Of a stretch of DNA of 64,000 bases, positions 48,739-57,638 are shown piece by piece. Each line of letters starts with the position of its first letter. Within the stretch, counting starts at the first letter, position 1. A program made the translations under genes and the position numbers. The DNA is from an uncultured Myxococcales bacterium. Lineage in GTDB: Bacteria; Myxococcota_A; Bradymonadia; UBA7976; VGTA01. Under the pieces are notes generated by a model. It made no database searches, was not told the DNA's origin, and was given only the letters and a program-made list of their open reading frames with translations. The stretch lies in contig CAKZRU010000164.1 in NCBI GenBank assembly GCA_937146725.1, positions 1 to 64,000 on the forward strand, given 5' to 3'.

Positions 48739-49836
48739 ATGTGTTTCATTCTTGAGTCTTTTTTCAGCCCGCAAATCAAAAAAACCATATATCAAGAATA
48801 CTTAATAGGGTTACTACTGAGTTTTTTACCAAGTTTTACGGCAAATCATTTATTCGCACAAACGCATGAATACGAACATTCTCATATGGAAGAAACAAGC
48901 GATGTAAACAAAGCTCAGGCTCAGTCTGCCCAAAAGCTATCTCGTCTTTTTGCCTTGGATCAAGAAATCCTCAATATTACCCAACAACAGCAACAAACTC
49001 AGGGTAAGCTCAACGAGTTTCAAACCCTTAAATCACGGTATCTTTCAGAAATTAAGGATCTTAGCCAAAAGATTAAAGGTAATCGACTGACTTTACTCAA
49101 ACTATTGAGTATACGAGAACAAGTTAAGTCTACACGTATTGTCGAGTTATTACTTAATGCAGATGGCCCTCTTGATCAAAAAAGACGCGAGGTTTATATT
49201 CAAGCTGTGTTTAACTCCGGCTCTCAGCGCTTCAAGGCCTTACTGAATGCTCGTCATGATTTAGCACAAAGACAAAGAGCCATAGAAGTTCTTGACCAAA
49301 AAGAAATCCAACTCAAACAGCTACTTGATCAACAAGCTGATGAACTTGCCTTAAAACGTCGTCAAGAATGGTTAGAAATCGACCAAAGTAAGCAAGTTAG
49401 CAAAGACTATGAGTTAGAACAAGCGAGTGAGAAGTGGGTCAGTAAAAAGCGTTTCCCCCCTGCTCAAGGACAATGGATAGATGAGTTTAGAAAGTTTCGT
49501 GGCTTATCACTTGCTAAAATGTATGGGGGAGGGATTTGGATTCAAGCTCAAAAAGGAGCGCCTGTTTATGCTGTTGAATCCGGTACAGTCCTTTTTGTTG
49601 GAACAATAAAAGGATGGGGGCAAGTTCTCATCATTGAACATAAATACAACTATATGACAGTATATGCTAATCTGTCTGAACTTCAGGTTACAGAAGGCCA
49701 AACTGTCAATATGCAACAAAGAGTTTCAGTGATTGATGACCGGGCTGGTCGAGAAGGCTTATACTTTGAATTGAGACGAGGTGGTGAAACAATACATCCG
49801 GAACGTTGGCTCAGTCATAAACTTATCGCTAAATAA
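48739..49836 (+). CDS. EnvC-like murein hydrolase activator (degenerate LytM domain)
   Basis: Periplasmic FtsEX effector, 365 residues. A hydrophobic segment (about 25-45, LIGLLLSFLPSFTANHLFA) acts as signal. Residues about 60-225 are a long Gln/Leu/Lys-rich coiled coil, and about 240-365 is a LytM/M23-like domain (GGGIWIQAQKGAPVYAV, GTVLFVGTIKGWGQVLIIEH, YANLSELQVTEGQTVN, LYFELRRGGETIHPERWL). The HxxxD and HxH zinc ligands of active M23 peptidases are not present, as in E. coli EnvC, so it is predicted to activate amidases instead of cutting peptidoglycan. Its place directly after ftsX supports this. Confidence 0.88.
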   Translation: MCFILESFFSPQIKKTIYQEYLIGLLLSFLPSFTANHLFAQTHEYEHSHMEETSDVNKAQAQSAQKLSRLFALDQEILNITQQQQQTQGKLNEFQTLKSRYLSEIKDLSQKIKGNRLTLLKLLSIREQVKSTRIVELLLNADGPLDQKRREVYIQAVFNSGSQRFKALLNARHDLAQRQRAIEVLDQKEIQLKQLLDQQADELALKRRQEWLEIDQSKQVSKDYELEQASEKWVSKKRFPPAQGQWIDEFRKFRGLSLAKMYGGGIWIQAQKGAPVYAVESGTVLFVGTIKGWGQVLIIEHKYNYMTVYANLSELQVTEGQTVNMQQRVSVIDDRAGREGLYFELRRGGETIHPERWLSHKLIAK

Positions 49837-49866
49837 TAAATCCACTTGAAAGAGCATACTCATTAT

Positions 49867-50970
49867 ATGAAATCTAAAGCCTTGTCCCATTTTATCATTC
49901 GCCCCCTTTTTAGGGTTGGGTTTATTGTGATTTTTTTTAGCAGTCTGTCACTAAGCTTGCTCAGTTCAAATATCTATGCACAAAGATGGACGCAGCACAG
50001 TTCGGAAGCTGAAGTATATGAACAAATCTACCAGCTACTGATCAAAGCTGAATTGCCTCCACAAAAAATCAAAAGAGGGAGTTATCCTCTATACTTAAGT
50101 GAACAAGATCGCTCTAGCTTTCCTCTATTGAGTACGCCTTGTCCTATTTTAAGTGATTGTGAGAGCTTACTTAAGTCAATTCGAAATACCATCTTAAGAA
50201 GTGGCTATCACTTAGTATATCCGGAGACTTCACCAAGAGCGAATGGGCCACTGCACTATGCCATCGCCAAAGGAAAGAAGGCGGTCATGGCACTGCGCCT
50301 TATCCCAAAAACGAGTATAGCAACACTGCTATATCATCTGTCTTCAGTAAATGAATTAATGAGAAGTGATATTCAGTCTTTACCTGAGCATCTCACCCTA
50401 AGCATATCGGATAATGATCTATTGCAACATCCTGAACTGATCACTTGGTTAGACATGGAAGGGCGCGAATATGTCATTACACTCGATCCACTCAATATAA
50501 AACGAGCATTAATCCATCCAAGTACTGGCCAATTGTACACAAACGCTTCTGAACGAGCGACCGCACTGCAAACTCTATTACTCAAACTCATACAACAAGC
50601 TCCTAACAGTGTTGGCTTTTACATTAACCAAGAACTAAATCTTACCTTTGATCGAGTGATGCTAGATCAATTGATGCTTTCATGTGAAAAACATAATCGT
50701 ATATTGGCCCTATCTAAGCTCTCAGATACACTTATTCATAGTTTGGCTCTTGCCTATGGGGTCAGAAGTTTTAATTTTACTGAACAAGTCAATGGAAAGT
50801 CCATTAAAACAGAATTGAAAAGTCTTGAAGCTCAACTTGTGATTGAAGGTGAGATTCACTCAGAGTTTGAGGTTAATAGTATAGAGTCTAAAGCAAGTTT
50901 TATTCGTTGGCTTAATCACTTATCCTCACGAGATGTGATGATTTTACGACTCTCCGAATCCGCTTGGTAA
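49867..50970 (+). CDS. YibQ-like divergent polysaccharide deacetylase (tentative)
   Basis: 367-residue secreted protein with a signal peptide ending about NIYAQ. The C-terminal 200 residues follow the plan of the divergent polysaccharide deacetylase family (YibQ): SLPEHLTLSISDNDLLQHP, a WLDMEGREYVITLDPLN segment, ALQTLLLKLIQQAPNSVGFYINQ, and the repeated-strand region HNRILALSKLSDT. In E. coli envC is followed by yibQ, and the same order is seen here, which is the main support. Metal-binding residues are not obvious. The frame extends to TTG 49846, but ATG 49867 gives a normal signal peptide. Confidence 0.6.
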   Translation: MKSKALSHFIIRPLFRVGFIVIFFSSLSLSLLSSNIYAQRWTQHSSEAEVYEQIYQLLIKAELPPQKIKRGSYPLYLSEQDRSSFPLLSTPCPILSDCESLLKSIRNTILRSGYHLVYPETSPRANGPLHYAIAKGKKAVMALRLIPKTSIATLLYHLSSVNELMRSDIQSLPEHLTLSISDNDLLQHPELITWLDMEGREYVITLDPLNIKRALIHPSTGQLYTNASERATALQTLLLKLIQQAPNSVGFYINQELNLTFDRVMLDQLMLSCEKHNRILALSKLSDTLIHSLALAYGVRSFNFTEQVNGKSIKTELKSLEAQLVIEGEIHSEFEVNSIESKASFIRWLNHLSSRDVMILRLSESAW

Positions 50971-51140
50971 GAAAGTCAGCGATCATACACATTCCTTTCA
51001 ACTCTGTATTTGTAAGATTTTTTACTAAAATCTGTGCCTTTTGACTGCTCATCATTGAAGCCTTGCTCACATACTGTTAAGAGTATTGCTAATGATTTAG
51101 TTTTTGATCTCCTCTTTAGTTCGACCTAGTTCGATTATTA

Positions 51141-52253
51141 GTGAGCAAACCTATGAGCGTAAGCACAGAGCCACAATCTACTCCTGAGGTTATTCGACTC
51201 AGCATTGAAGATGACGAGGGAGTCAGAGCAACCTATCCCATTATTCATGAACAGATCCGAGTGGGTCGAAGTGAAAACAATGAGGTTTGCCTAAATCAAA
51301 AAAATATATCACGAGAACACGCTCTACTTATTGCCGAAGTTGAAGCTCGTCGGGTTGCTGTACATGATTTAAATAGCTACACGGGTATCAAGTTAAATGG
51401 TAAGCGCATCTTTGACGGCTGCTATCTTAACTTTGGTGATTATTTAGAAATTGGTGGGTATGTCATTACTCTTGATATGGAAGGTCATGATGGACAGCAC
51501 AATGCCCGTCATGATCAAGGTGCGCTTCGTAATGAGCCTGAGCCTTTACCTCCTGAAAAGCATGCGAAATTAGTGGTTGTCTCCAACAATCTAGCGGGTC
51601 GAGAATATTATTTGAATCGAGCTGAATTGTTGATTGGTAGGGAACAAGCAGATAATGATCTGGTCATTAACCACCGCTCTATCTCAAGAAACCATGCTAA
51701 GATTGTATGGAAAAATGATAATTTCACAATCATTGACCTCAGCTCATCAAATGGTGTGATGATTGGTGGTGTTGCCACAAATCCTGCCCCATTAACCAAG
51801 GGGGTCATTGTTCAAATGGGCTTGGTCAAGTTTAGATATGTGGCTCCTGGCGAAGAGTATACATTTAATCCGGTTGATCTTGAGGTGACTGCACTGGACG
51901 AAACAGGTAGCACCAAAAAGTTTTTGGGAGCATTACTTGTTTTCATCATTATCTTCTTTCTTTCTCGCCAAGCGATCTCACTGCTATCTGCACCTCAGAC
52001 GACTAGTGAAAACCATATTGAGGAACTTCAAACACCTATCATTCCCAATCAGCTCAATGATGGCCAAGAGTCCGAATATGTACCAACAAACGATGATATG
52101 ATTGAGGTAAAACAGTCCGAAAAAGAAGCTACTGAAGAAGAAGCTACTGAAGAAGAAGCTACTGAAGAAGAAGCTACTGAAAAAGAAGCTACTGAAAAAG
52201 AAGCCACTGGTACTTCCAACGCCAAGCAAACTAAGGCTAAAAATACGAAGTAG
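51141..52253 (+). CDS. Membrane protein with two FHA domains
   Basis: 370 residues. Two forkhead-associated phosphothreonine-binding domains are visible. FHA1 (about 24-98) contains IRVGRSENNEVCLNQKNISREHALL, with the Gly-Arg and Ser-Arg-Glu-His signature. FHA2 (about 138-212) contains LIGREQADNDLVINHRSISRNHAKI and DLSSSNGVMIGG. A single transmembrane helix follows (about 255-273, FLGALLVFIIIFFLS), then an acidic extracytoplasmic tail ending in EATEE repeats. This suggests a Ser/Thr-phosphorylation reader at the membrane. GTG 51141 opens the frame; ATG 51153 is an alternative. No kinase gene is adjacent. Confidence 0.92.
   Translation: MSKPMSVSTEPQSTPEVIRLSIEDDEGVRATYPIIHEQIRVGRSENNEVCLNQKNISREHALLIAEVEARRVAVHDLNSYTGIKLNGKRIFDGCYLNFGDYLEIGGYVITLDMEGHDGQHNARHDQGALRNEPEPLPPEKHAKLVVVSNNLAGREYYLNRAELLIGREQADNDLVINHRSISRNHAKIVWKNDNFTIIDLSSSNGVMIGGVATNPAPLTKGVIVQMGLVKFRYVAPGEEYTFNPVDLEVTALDETGSTKKFLGALLVFIIIFFLSRQAISLLSAPQTTSENHIEELQTPIIPNQLNDGQESEYVPTNDDMIEVKQSEKEATEEEATEEEATEEEATEKEATEKEATGTSNAKQTKAKNTK
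52125..52199 (+). repeat. Five tandem 15-base units (EATEE/EATEK)
   Basis: Unit gaagctactgaagaa occurs five times with only A/G differences in the last two copies, and a sixth partial copy follows. It is in frame within the FHA gene and encodes an acidic tail. The near identity suggests recent expansion. Confidence 0.95.
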
Positions 52254-52372
52254 TGATCGCTAAAGAGCTGAATAAGCCTAAGTATTTAATGTCCAATAGT
52301 TTCTAAAAACATGCTATAGTAAAGTACTGTGTTGCCTTCTTATCTCAGTAAAACAACGAAGAACTTGCATTT

Positions 52373-54244
52373 ATGAATCACTTGCAAATCAAACACTTGC
52401 TCAGAGCTTTTCTACTCAGTTTCTTGGCCAGCCTCCCCATAGCTTGCTTGCATTTAACCTGTGTTCAAAGTCAAGCTTGGGCTCAAAACTCGTACCTGTT
52501 AAATACACATCGTAGCTCGTCAAGCGGAGATGCACTCGGTTTTATTATGACCGAGCGTTCTAGAGCGCTTACTCATCTCAATGTGAACTTGGGTATTTTT
52601 ATTGATAGTGCTTCTGAGCCATTAAGTTTTACAGGGCAAACCGAGTCATTCCCTGTCCTTGAGCAAATCACGTCAGGGCAGTTGATCATTGCACTTGGTC
52701 TATGGGATAGAGTTAATCTATCTTTCTCGCAGTTTGTCCATATATCTCAGTATGATTTTGATGGCCCACAGGGACTTCCTTTGCAATCTGAGGATGGTCT
52801 TGGTCAATCAAGTTTAAGTCTTAAGGGGATTATTTTTGATAGTCAGAAACAAAGCTTTGGTCTTGCTGTAGCCATAAAAGCTATGCAAAGCTTTGCTGCT
52901 CCACTTAATTTTCTTGCTGACAGCACCGGGCTTGTTCTTGAGCCAAGCTTAATCTTGGATGCAAATTGGACCTATGTATCGTTGGCAACAAATATTGCAT
53001 ACCTGTTAAAGCCTGAAAGAAGTATTGCCCTAAGTTTTACTGATGATGAAACTTCATACGAGATTAGTAATCCCATTAATGTGGGTCCTGAAATTGCTTA
53101 TAAGAGTGGAATCTCATTGAAGTATGTACCTAAGTTTTTTCATCAGAGTATAGAGGTAATAGGCTCTGTCCCCTTGGATATAAATACGGTTCAAACTCCA
53201 TCGAGAGCAACCAGACTAGAACTGATCAGTGGATTTAAGTTTTTATTTAATCAAGGCTCATACTTAAGCTTAGGTTTAGGACGTGGGTTACTCGATAGTT
53301 ATACCAACCCTAAATGGCGTATTTTTATGGGGATTATGTTTCACCCAAAGCCCTCAGACACCGATGGAGACGGTATAAATGATAAGCAAGACCTTTGTCC
53401 AAGCGAAGCCGAAGATATAGATCGCTTTGAAGACAGTGATGGCTGCCCTGAGCTAGATAATGACCTTGATGGTTTGAGTGATCTATTTGATCAATGCCCG
53501 AACCAAGCTGAAGATAAAAATGGTTTTGAAGATAGTGATGGCTGTCCGGATGCAAAGCGCGACTTGGACAAAGATGGTATCTATGACCCTGTGGACCGTT
53601 GTCCACAGCAGCCAGAAGACAAAGATGGCTTTGTTGATCAAGATGGCTGCCCTGACTTAGATAATGATCGAGACCGTATTCTTGATCAGCAAGATCAATG
53701 CCCAAATCAAGCCGAAGACTATGATGGCGTACAAGATCAGGATGGCTGCCCTGACTTAGATAATGATGGTGATGGGGTACCCGACAGCAAAGATCGTTGT
53801 CCGATGACACCAGAGGACCAAGATGGCGATGCTGATGATGATGGCTGCCCCGAACAAGCTTCAGAAGCAATTGCCGATGAAGGAGCTAAACTTAAAATCA
53901 AGGGCACTGTTTACTTTGATTCAGGTAAAGCCATCATTAAACCCGAAAGTTATGAGTTACTACTTGCGATTGCGCTTTTCATTAATGAGCGTCCATTTTT
54001 GACCAAAATTGAAATTCAAGGGCATACGGATAAGCAGGGTCGAAGAGCCTATAATATCAAGTTATCTCAACAAAGAGCCGATGCAGTAAAACGCTTCCTT
54101 GTCAAGGAAGGTTCCGTTGAGTCTCAGCGTTTACAAAGCAAGGGTTATGGTTTTGATCAACCTTTGGTTGAAGGACAAAGCAAAATAGCTCAAGCTAAAA
54201 ATAGACGAGTGGAGTTTGTGGTAATCGAGCGGGATGATCGCTGA
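52373..54244 (+). CDS. OmpA-family outer-membrane protein with thrombospondin type 3 repeats
   Basis: 623 residues. A signal peptide (to about 38) is followed by a beta-rich region (about 50-325) likely to be an outer-membrane barrel. About 330-505 has TSP3 calcium-binding repeats (DTDGDGINDKQDLCP, DGCPDLDNDRDRILDQ, with Asp and paired CP motifs), and residues about 510-620 form an OmpA-like peptidoglycan-binding domain (VYFDSGKAIIKPES, IEIQGHTDKQGRRAYNIKLSQ reduced to its core GHTD, RVEFVV). Similar OmpA/TSP3 proteins are common in Myxococcota. It is 39 bases upstream of a triple-parvulin gene that may help fold it. Confidence 0.93.
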   Translation: MNHLQIKHLLRAFLLSFLASLPIACLHLTCVQSQAWAQNSYLLNTHRSSSSGDALGFIMTERSRALTHLNVNLGIFIDSASEPLSFTGQTESFPVLEQITSGQLIIALGLWDRVNLSFSQFVHISQYDFDGPQGLPLQSEDGLGQSSLSLKGIIFDSQKQSFGLAVAIKAMQSFAAPLNFLADSTGLVLEPSLILDANWTYVSLATNIAYLLKPERSIALSFTDDETSYEISNPINVGPEIAYKSGISLKYVPKFFHQSIEVIGSVPLDINTVQTPSRATRLELISGFKFLFNQGSYLSLGLGRGLLDSYTNPKWRIFMGIMFHPKPSDTDGDGINDKQDLCPSEAEDIDRFEDSDGCPELDNDLDGLSDLFDQCPNQAEDKNGFEDSDGCPDAKRDLDKDGIYDPVDRCPQQPEDKDGFVDQDGCPDLDNDRDRILDQQDQCPNQAEDYDGVQDQDGCPDLDNDGDGVPDSKDRCPMTPEDQDGDADDDGCPEQASEAIADEGAKLKIKGTVYFDSGKAIIKPESYELLLAIALFINERPFLTKIEIQGHTDKQGRRAYNIKLSQQRADAVKRFLVKEGSVESQRLQSKGYGFDQPLVEGQSKIAQAKNRRVEFVVIERDDR

Positions 54245-54283
54245 ATAGCACAAAGTTTAATGTTTAGAAAGAGAGAGGAAAAT

Positions 54284-56095
54284 ATGGACATACGGTCCTT
54301 AATAGGTATGAAATACACAACGATATTTGCTGATAGATTTAAGCAAAAAATCATCGGTTTGGGTGCCTGTGCTTTACTATTAAGTTCATGTAATCTCATT
54401 GCCGGCTCCAATGGTGAACAGCAGAAACAAGATCAGAATGGCCAGAATCAGGCCGATCCAGCAACAGCAACAACAGCCGTTCCTAATACAGTTAATCCAA
54501 ATACTGACCCACTTCATAAAGCTGAAGCAGATCCGGCCAAACCTATCATTCCTGTGGGTGCGGTTGCTTCGGTTAATGGTTCATTAATTTCTCAAAAAGA
54601 TTTTGACTTACTTTTTGAAGAAAGGGCTCGTGTTTACAGACTACAAAAACGACCTATCCCACCTCGTTTAGTCAAAACATATAAAACATCAGCCTTACAA
54701 AAACTTATTGACCAAGCCTTATTGCAACAGCATTTCGATAAAAATAACTTGGCATTAACCGATGCAGAAAAAACAGCAGCTTACCAAGAATATAAAGATC
54801 GTTTTCGCGGTGAAAAAAGCTTTCAACGCTTTTTAGAACGCAGCCAAAAAACCGAAGCAGATGTACAAACTCAAGTCTACTTTGATGCCTTGGTCAATAA
54901 AGCCATCAATACTCTAAATGGCGCCGATGTTCATATCACTGATGAAGAAATTAGCGCTTATTACGAGCAGTATAAAACTAAGAAATACACCAAAAATGCA
55001 CAGGTTAGAGTGAGCCATATTTTGGTACCAGCTTCAGTAAGTGCAGGTAAAAAGAAGGTTCGTAAACAAAAACGAGCAGCAACCAAGCTTTATCGCACGC
55101 TTAAAAAGGCGAACCCTCAAGAGTTTGCAAAAGCGGCCCAGGAACAGAGTGCAGATGCGAGTACTCGTATGCGTGGTGGTGACTTAGGTTACTTTGAGAA
55201 AAAAGGTGGGCCTATGATTGACAATAAATTTGAAAAAGCGATTGAAAAACTCAAGGTTGGAGAAGTATCTGCACCCTTCTTAAGCTCTAAAGGCTATCAT
55301 ATTGTTCGCCTAACCGATCGCCAAGATGCTCAAGTTCGAGTCAGTCATATCTTGCTCGATGAGCAAGCCAGTGATGATGACATCAATCAGCTCATTGCCC
55401 GAGCACAGATCGAAGACTTTTATGAATTAGCTAAAGAATTCTCTAAGGATGAAACAACCAGAATACGTGGTGGTGATTTAGGTTTTATCCATTCTAAAAA
55501 TCCACATCGCTTTGGTGAGGCCTTTAAAACAGCCTGTCTTAAGGGAATGGATGGTGAAATCCTAGGCCCCATTAAAAGCGCGTCGGGAAGACATATCGTC
55601 TATGTGACTCAGCGCCGTCCGGAAAGATATAGAGCAAGTCATATTCTTAAGGCACTCCCCAAGCGGGCAAAGCGAGCTCAAAAGAAGCAAGCCTTAGCTG
55701 AAATTACTAAGCTTCATGAGGAACTACTCGCCAATCAGCGTACGGCCAATAGTCTTTTTGTACGCTTGGCTAAGAAATACTCAGATGATCCTACCCGAGA
55801 TCGTGGTGGAGACTTAGGTGCATTTTATTTAGGTGGAGAACCTAAGTTCAGTAAAGAGTTTGAGGAGGCTGTTTTTAAGAAGCCTATTGCTAAAACCTCA
55901 GCTCCGGTTCGCTCTCCTTTTGGTTGGCATATTTACTTTATCCATGACCGTAAGGAAACACGAGTACAAAGTTTTGATGAGGTAAAAGCTGAAATCAAAG
56001 AGCAACTTAAGGACAAGCGCTTACGTCGCTCAAAGTCTAATCTCATCAAAAAGCTGCGTTCTAATGGTGCGATTGAACGCTATATCGAGCTTTAA
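54284..56095 (+). CDS. Lipoprotein with three parvulin peptidyl-prolyl isomerase domains (SurA/PrsA-like)
   Basis: Predicted periplasmic chaperone/foldase, 603 residues. The lipobox LSSC gives Cys36. An N-terminal helical chaperone-like segment (about 85-240) precedes three rotamase domains. Each has a VSHIL or ASHIL start: HILVPASVS (about 245), HILLDEQAS (about 355), HILKALPKR (about 460). Each also has a later RGGDLG motif and a GxHIxxxxD-type end (SSKGYHIVRLTD, SGRHIVYVTQR, FGWHIYFIHDR). The start is ATG 54284 with AGAGGA close upstream; the longest frame begins at 54260 without a site. Three such domains in one lipoprotein is more than the usual one or two. Confidence 0.9.
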   Translation: MDIRSLIGMKYTTIFADRFKQKIIGLGACALLLSSCNLIAGSNGEQQKQDQNGQNQADPATATTAVPNTVNPNTDPLHKAEADPAKPIIPVGAVASVNGSLISQKDFDLLFEERARVYRLQKRPIPPRLVKTYKTSALQKLIDQALLQQHFDKNNLALTDAEKTAAYQEYKDRFRGEKSFQRFLERSQKTEADVQTQVYFDALVNKAINTLNGADVHITDEEISAYYEQYKTKKYTKNAQVRVSHILVPASVSAGKKKVRKQKRAATKLYRTLKKANPQEFAKAAQEQSADASTRMRGGDLGYFEKKGGPMIDNKFEKAIEKLKVGEVSAPFLSSKGYHIVRLTDRQDAQVRVSHILLDEQASDDDINQLIARAQIEDFYELAKEFSKDETTRIRGGDLGFIHSKNPHRFGEAFKTACLKGMDGEILGPIKSASGRHIVYVTQRRPERYRASHILKALPKRAKRAQKKQALAEITKLHEELLANQRTANSLFVRLAKKYSDDPTRDRGGDLGAFYLGGEPKFSKEFEEAVFKKPIAKTSAPVRSPFGWHIYFIHDRKETRVQSFDEVKAEIKEQLKDKRLRRSKSNLIKKLRSNGAIERYIEL

Positions 56096-56121
56096 AACAA
56101 ACTCGTCTACTATTATATAAC

Positions 56122-57561
56122 TTAAGCTTCCAACAGTCCTTTAACAAAAGTAAGCATATCTTTGAGTTCAACAGTCTCTTGCTTGCGAGCTCGCATATCC
56201 TTGATGGCAACCGTCTCTGATTTGAATTCCCGTCCACCACAGATGAGTACCAAGGGAATTTCACGACGTGTCGCTTCAGCGATTTGAGCACGAAATGCTA
56301 AATCATCCCCCATATAAAGGGCCGTGTTAATTCCACCAGCACGAAGCTGGGCAACAAGTTTAACATAGTCCGCTCGACGGCCCTTTTCCATCTGGGTGAC
56401 CAAAATATCAATTTTTGTGGGTGCAAGCTTAATTTGTTCAAGTTCTTTTAGGGCAGCAAAAAGACGATCAACACCAATTGAGGCGCCTACCGCTGGCATA
56501 CTATCGGGTGAAAAACGATTCACAAGATCATTATAACGACCACCAGAACAAACACTTCCAATATCGGGCAAATCAAGCAGTGTGGTTTCAAAAACAGGAC
56601 CTGTGTAATAGCCAAGACCTCGAGCAATAGATAAATCTAGCTTCCAATGTGTTCTTGGGATACCGGCTGCATCCAAATATTCAGCTAATTCACGTAGTTC
56701 TGCTGTGCCTTCTGCCATGATACCTTGTCCATCACATAAGGCATCAACTTGGGCAAGTAGGGTTTCAAAGTCACCTTCTGAAGTCATAAAGGTACGAACT
56801 GCCTCTCCGGCTTCAGTACTCAAGCCGACTCCACCTTTATCACTCGCTCGCACCAACTCAGCAATCACTTTATCTACGCCCACTTTATCGACCTTATCGA
56901 TGACTCTTATCACATCGACTAATAAGGTCTCATCAAAACCAGCTACCATGGGCAAGCCGTTTAGGATTTTTCGGTTATTCATTCTGATGATAAAGCGCTC
57001 AATCCCTAGAGCCTTGAGACTATCATGGATTCCCCAAATAATCTCAGCATCCGCATACATATTGGCACTACCAACCGTATCAAGATCAAACTGCATAAAC
57101 TCACAAAAACGTCCCCGCTGTGGTCGCTCTCCACGCCAAACTCTACCTACTTGATAGCGTTTAAAGGGCTGTGGAAGTTGTCCACTATTGGCAGCGACAT
57201 AGCGAGCCAAAGGAACGGTCAGGTCAAAGCGCATCGCTAATTCTTCGGTTTCTTCGCTACCAGCGACCTGTCGGCCACGTAAGCGACGAGTTTGAAAAAT
57301 CATCTTTGCCGACTCATCATCTCCCTGATCAAAGCCTAGTAAAGTATCCATAAACTCGACAGCGGGTGTTTCTAATGGATCAAAGCCAAAGCGCTCATAC
57401 ACTTTTTTAATCGTGGAGATCATTTGGTCTCGTGCAGAAACTTCTGCCGCAGAATAATCGCGAAAACCGGCGGGTAAGGCTGCCGGTACTCTTTTTATAT
57501 TAAGTGTTTGTGGCTGGGTTGTACCTGAATCTGAATTGGATGAATCGTTTGTAGTCATCAT
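56122..57561 (-). CDS. hisS: Histidyl-tRNA synthetase
   Basis: Class II aminoacyl-tRNA synthetase charging tRNA-His. The 479 residues show motif 1 near residue 55, motif 2 YQVGRVWRGERPQRGRFCEFMQFD cut at its core (WRGERPQRGR), the His-specific block ARGLGYYTGPVFE, motif 3 GASIGVDRL, and the C-terminal anticodon-binding domain (from about 385: KIDILVTQM, LVLICGGREF). About 20 extra Ser/Thr-rich residues lie at the N-terminus. GGAGG precedes two adjacent ATG codons at 57561 and 57558; the second has the better 5-base spacing. It converges on the parvulin gene with a 26-base gap that shows no clear terminator hairpin. Confidence 0.97.
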   Translation of the reverse strand: MMTTNDSSNSDSGTTQPQTLNIKRVPAALPAGFRDYSAAEVSARDQMISTIKKVYERFGFDPLETPAVEFMDTLLGFDQGDDESAKMIFQTRRLRGRQVAGSEETEELAMRFDLTVPLARYVAANSGQLPQPFKRYQVGRVWRGERPQRGRFCEFMQFDLDTVGSANMYADAEIIWGIHDSLKALGIERFIIRMNNRKILNGLPMVAGFDETLLVDVIRVIDKVDKVGVDKVIAELVRASDKGGVGLSTEAGEAVRTFMTSEGDFETLLAQVDALCDGQGIMAEGTAELRELAEYLDAAGIPRTHWKLDLSIARGLGYYTGPVFETTLLDLPDIGSVCSGGRYNDLVNRFSPDSMPAVGASIGVDRLFAALKELEQIKLAPTKIDILVTQMEKGRRADYVKLVAQLRAGGINTALYMGDDLAFRAQIAEATRREIPLVLICGGREFKSETVAIKDMRARKQETVELKDMLTFVKGLLEA

Positions 57562-57638
57562 GTCCTCCTTGACGCTTCAATTATATTTGAGTTTGACTAT
57601 CAATCCTCACTTTGCATGTCAACCGAGAGGAGGATGAC

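Noticed and set aside
51015..51033. AT-rich hairpin (AGATTTT / AAAATCT) as a terminator after the YibQ-like gene
   Set aside because: The stem has one G-C pair per end and no adequate T-run, so it is too weak to call.
51984..52229. Antisense Phe/Ser-rich frame over the FHA tail
   Set aside because: It is the complement of the EATEE repeat and has no independent support.
53334..53870. Antisense 178-residue His/Leu-rich frame
   Set aside because: It mirrors the TSP3 Asp codons of the OmpA gene on the opposite strand.
57612..57638. Longer RluA-family N-terminus from TTG 57612
   Set aside because: The AGGAGG site lies within this extension and is placed correctly for TTG 57639.
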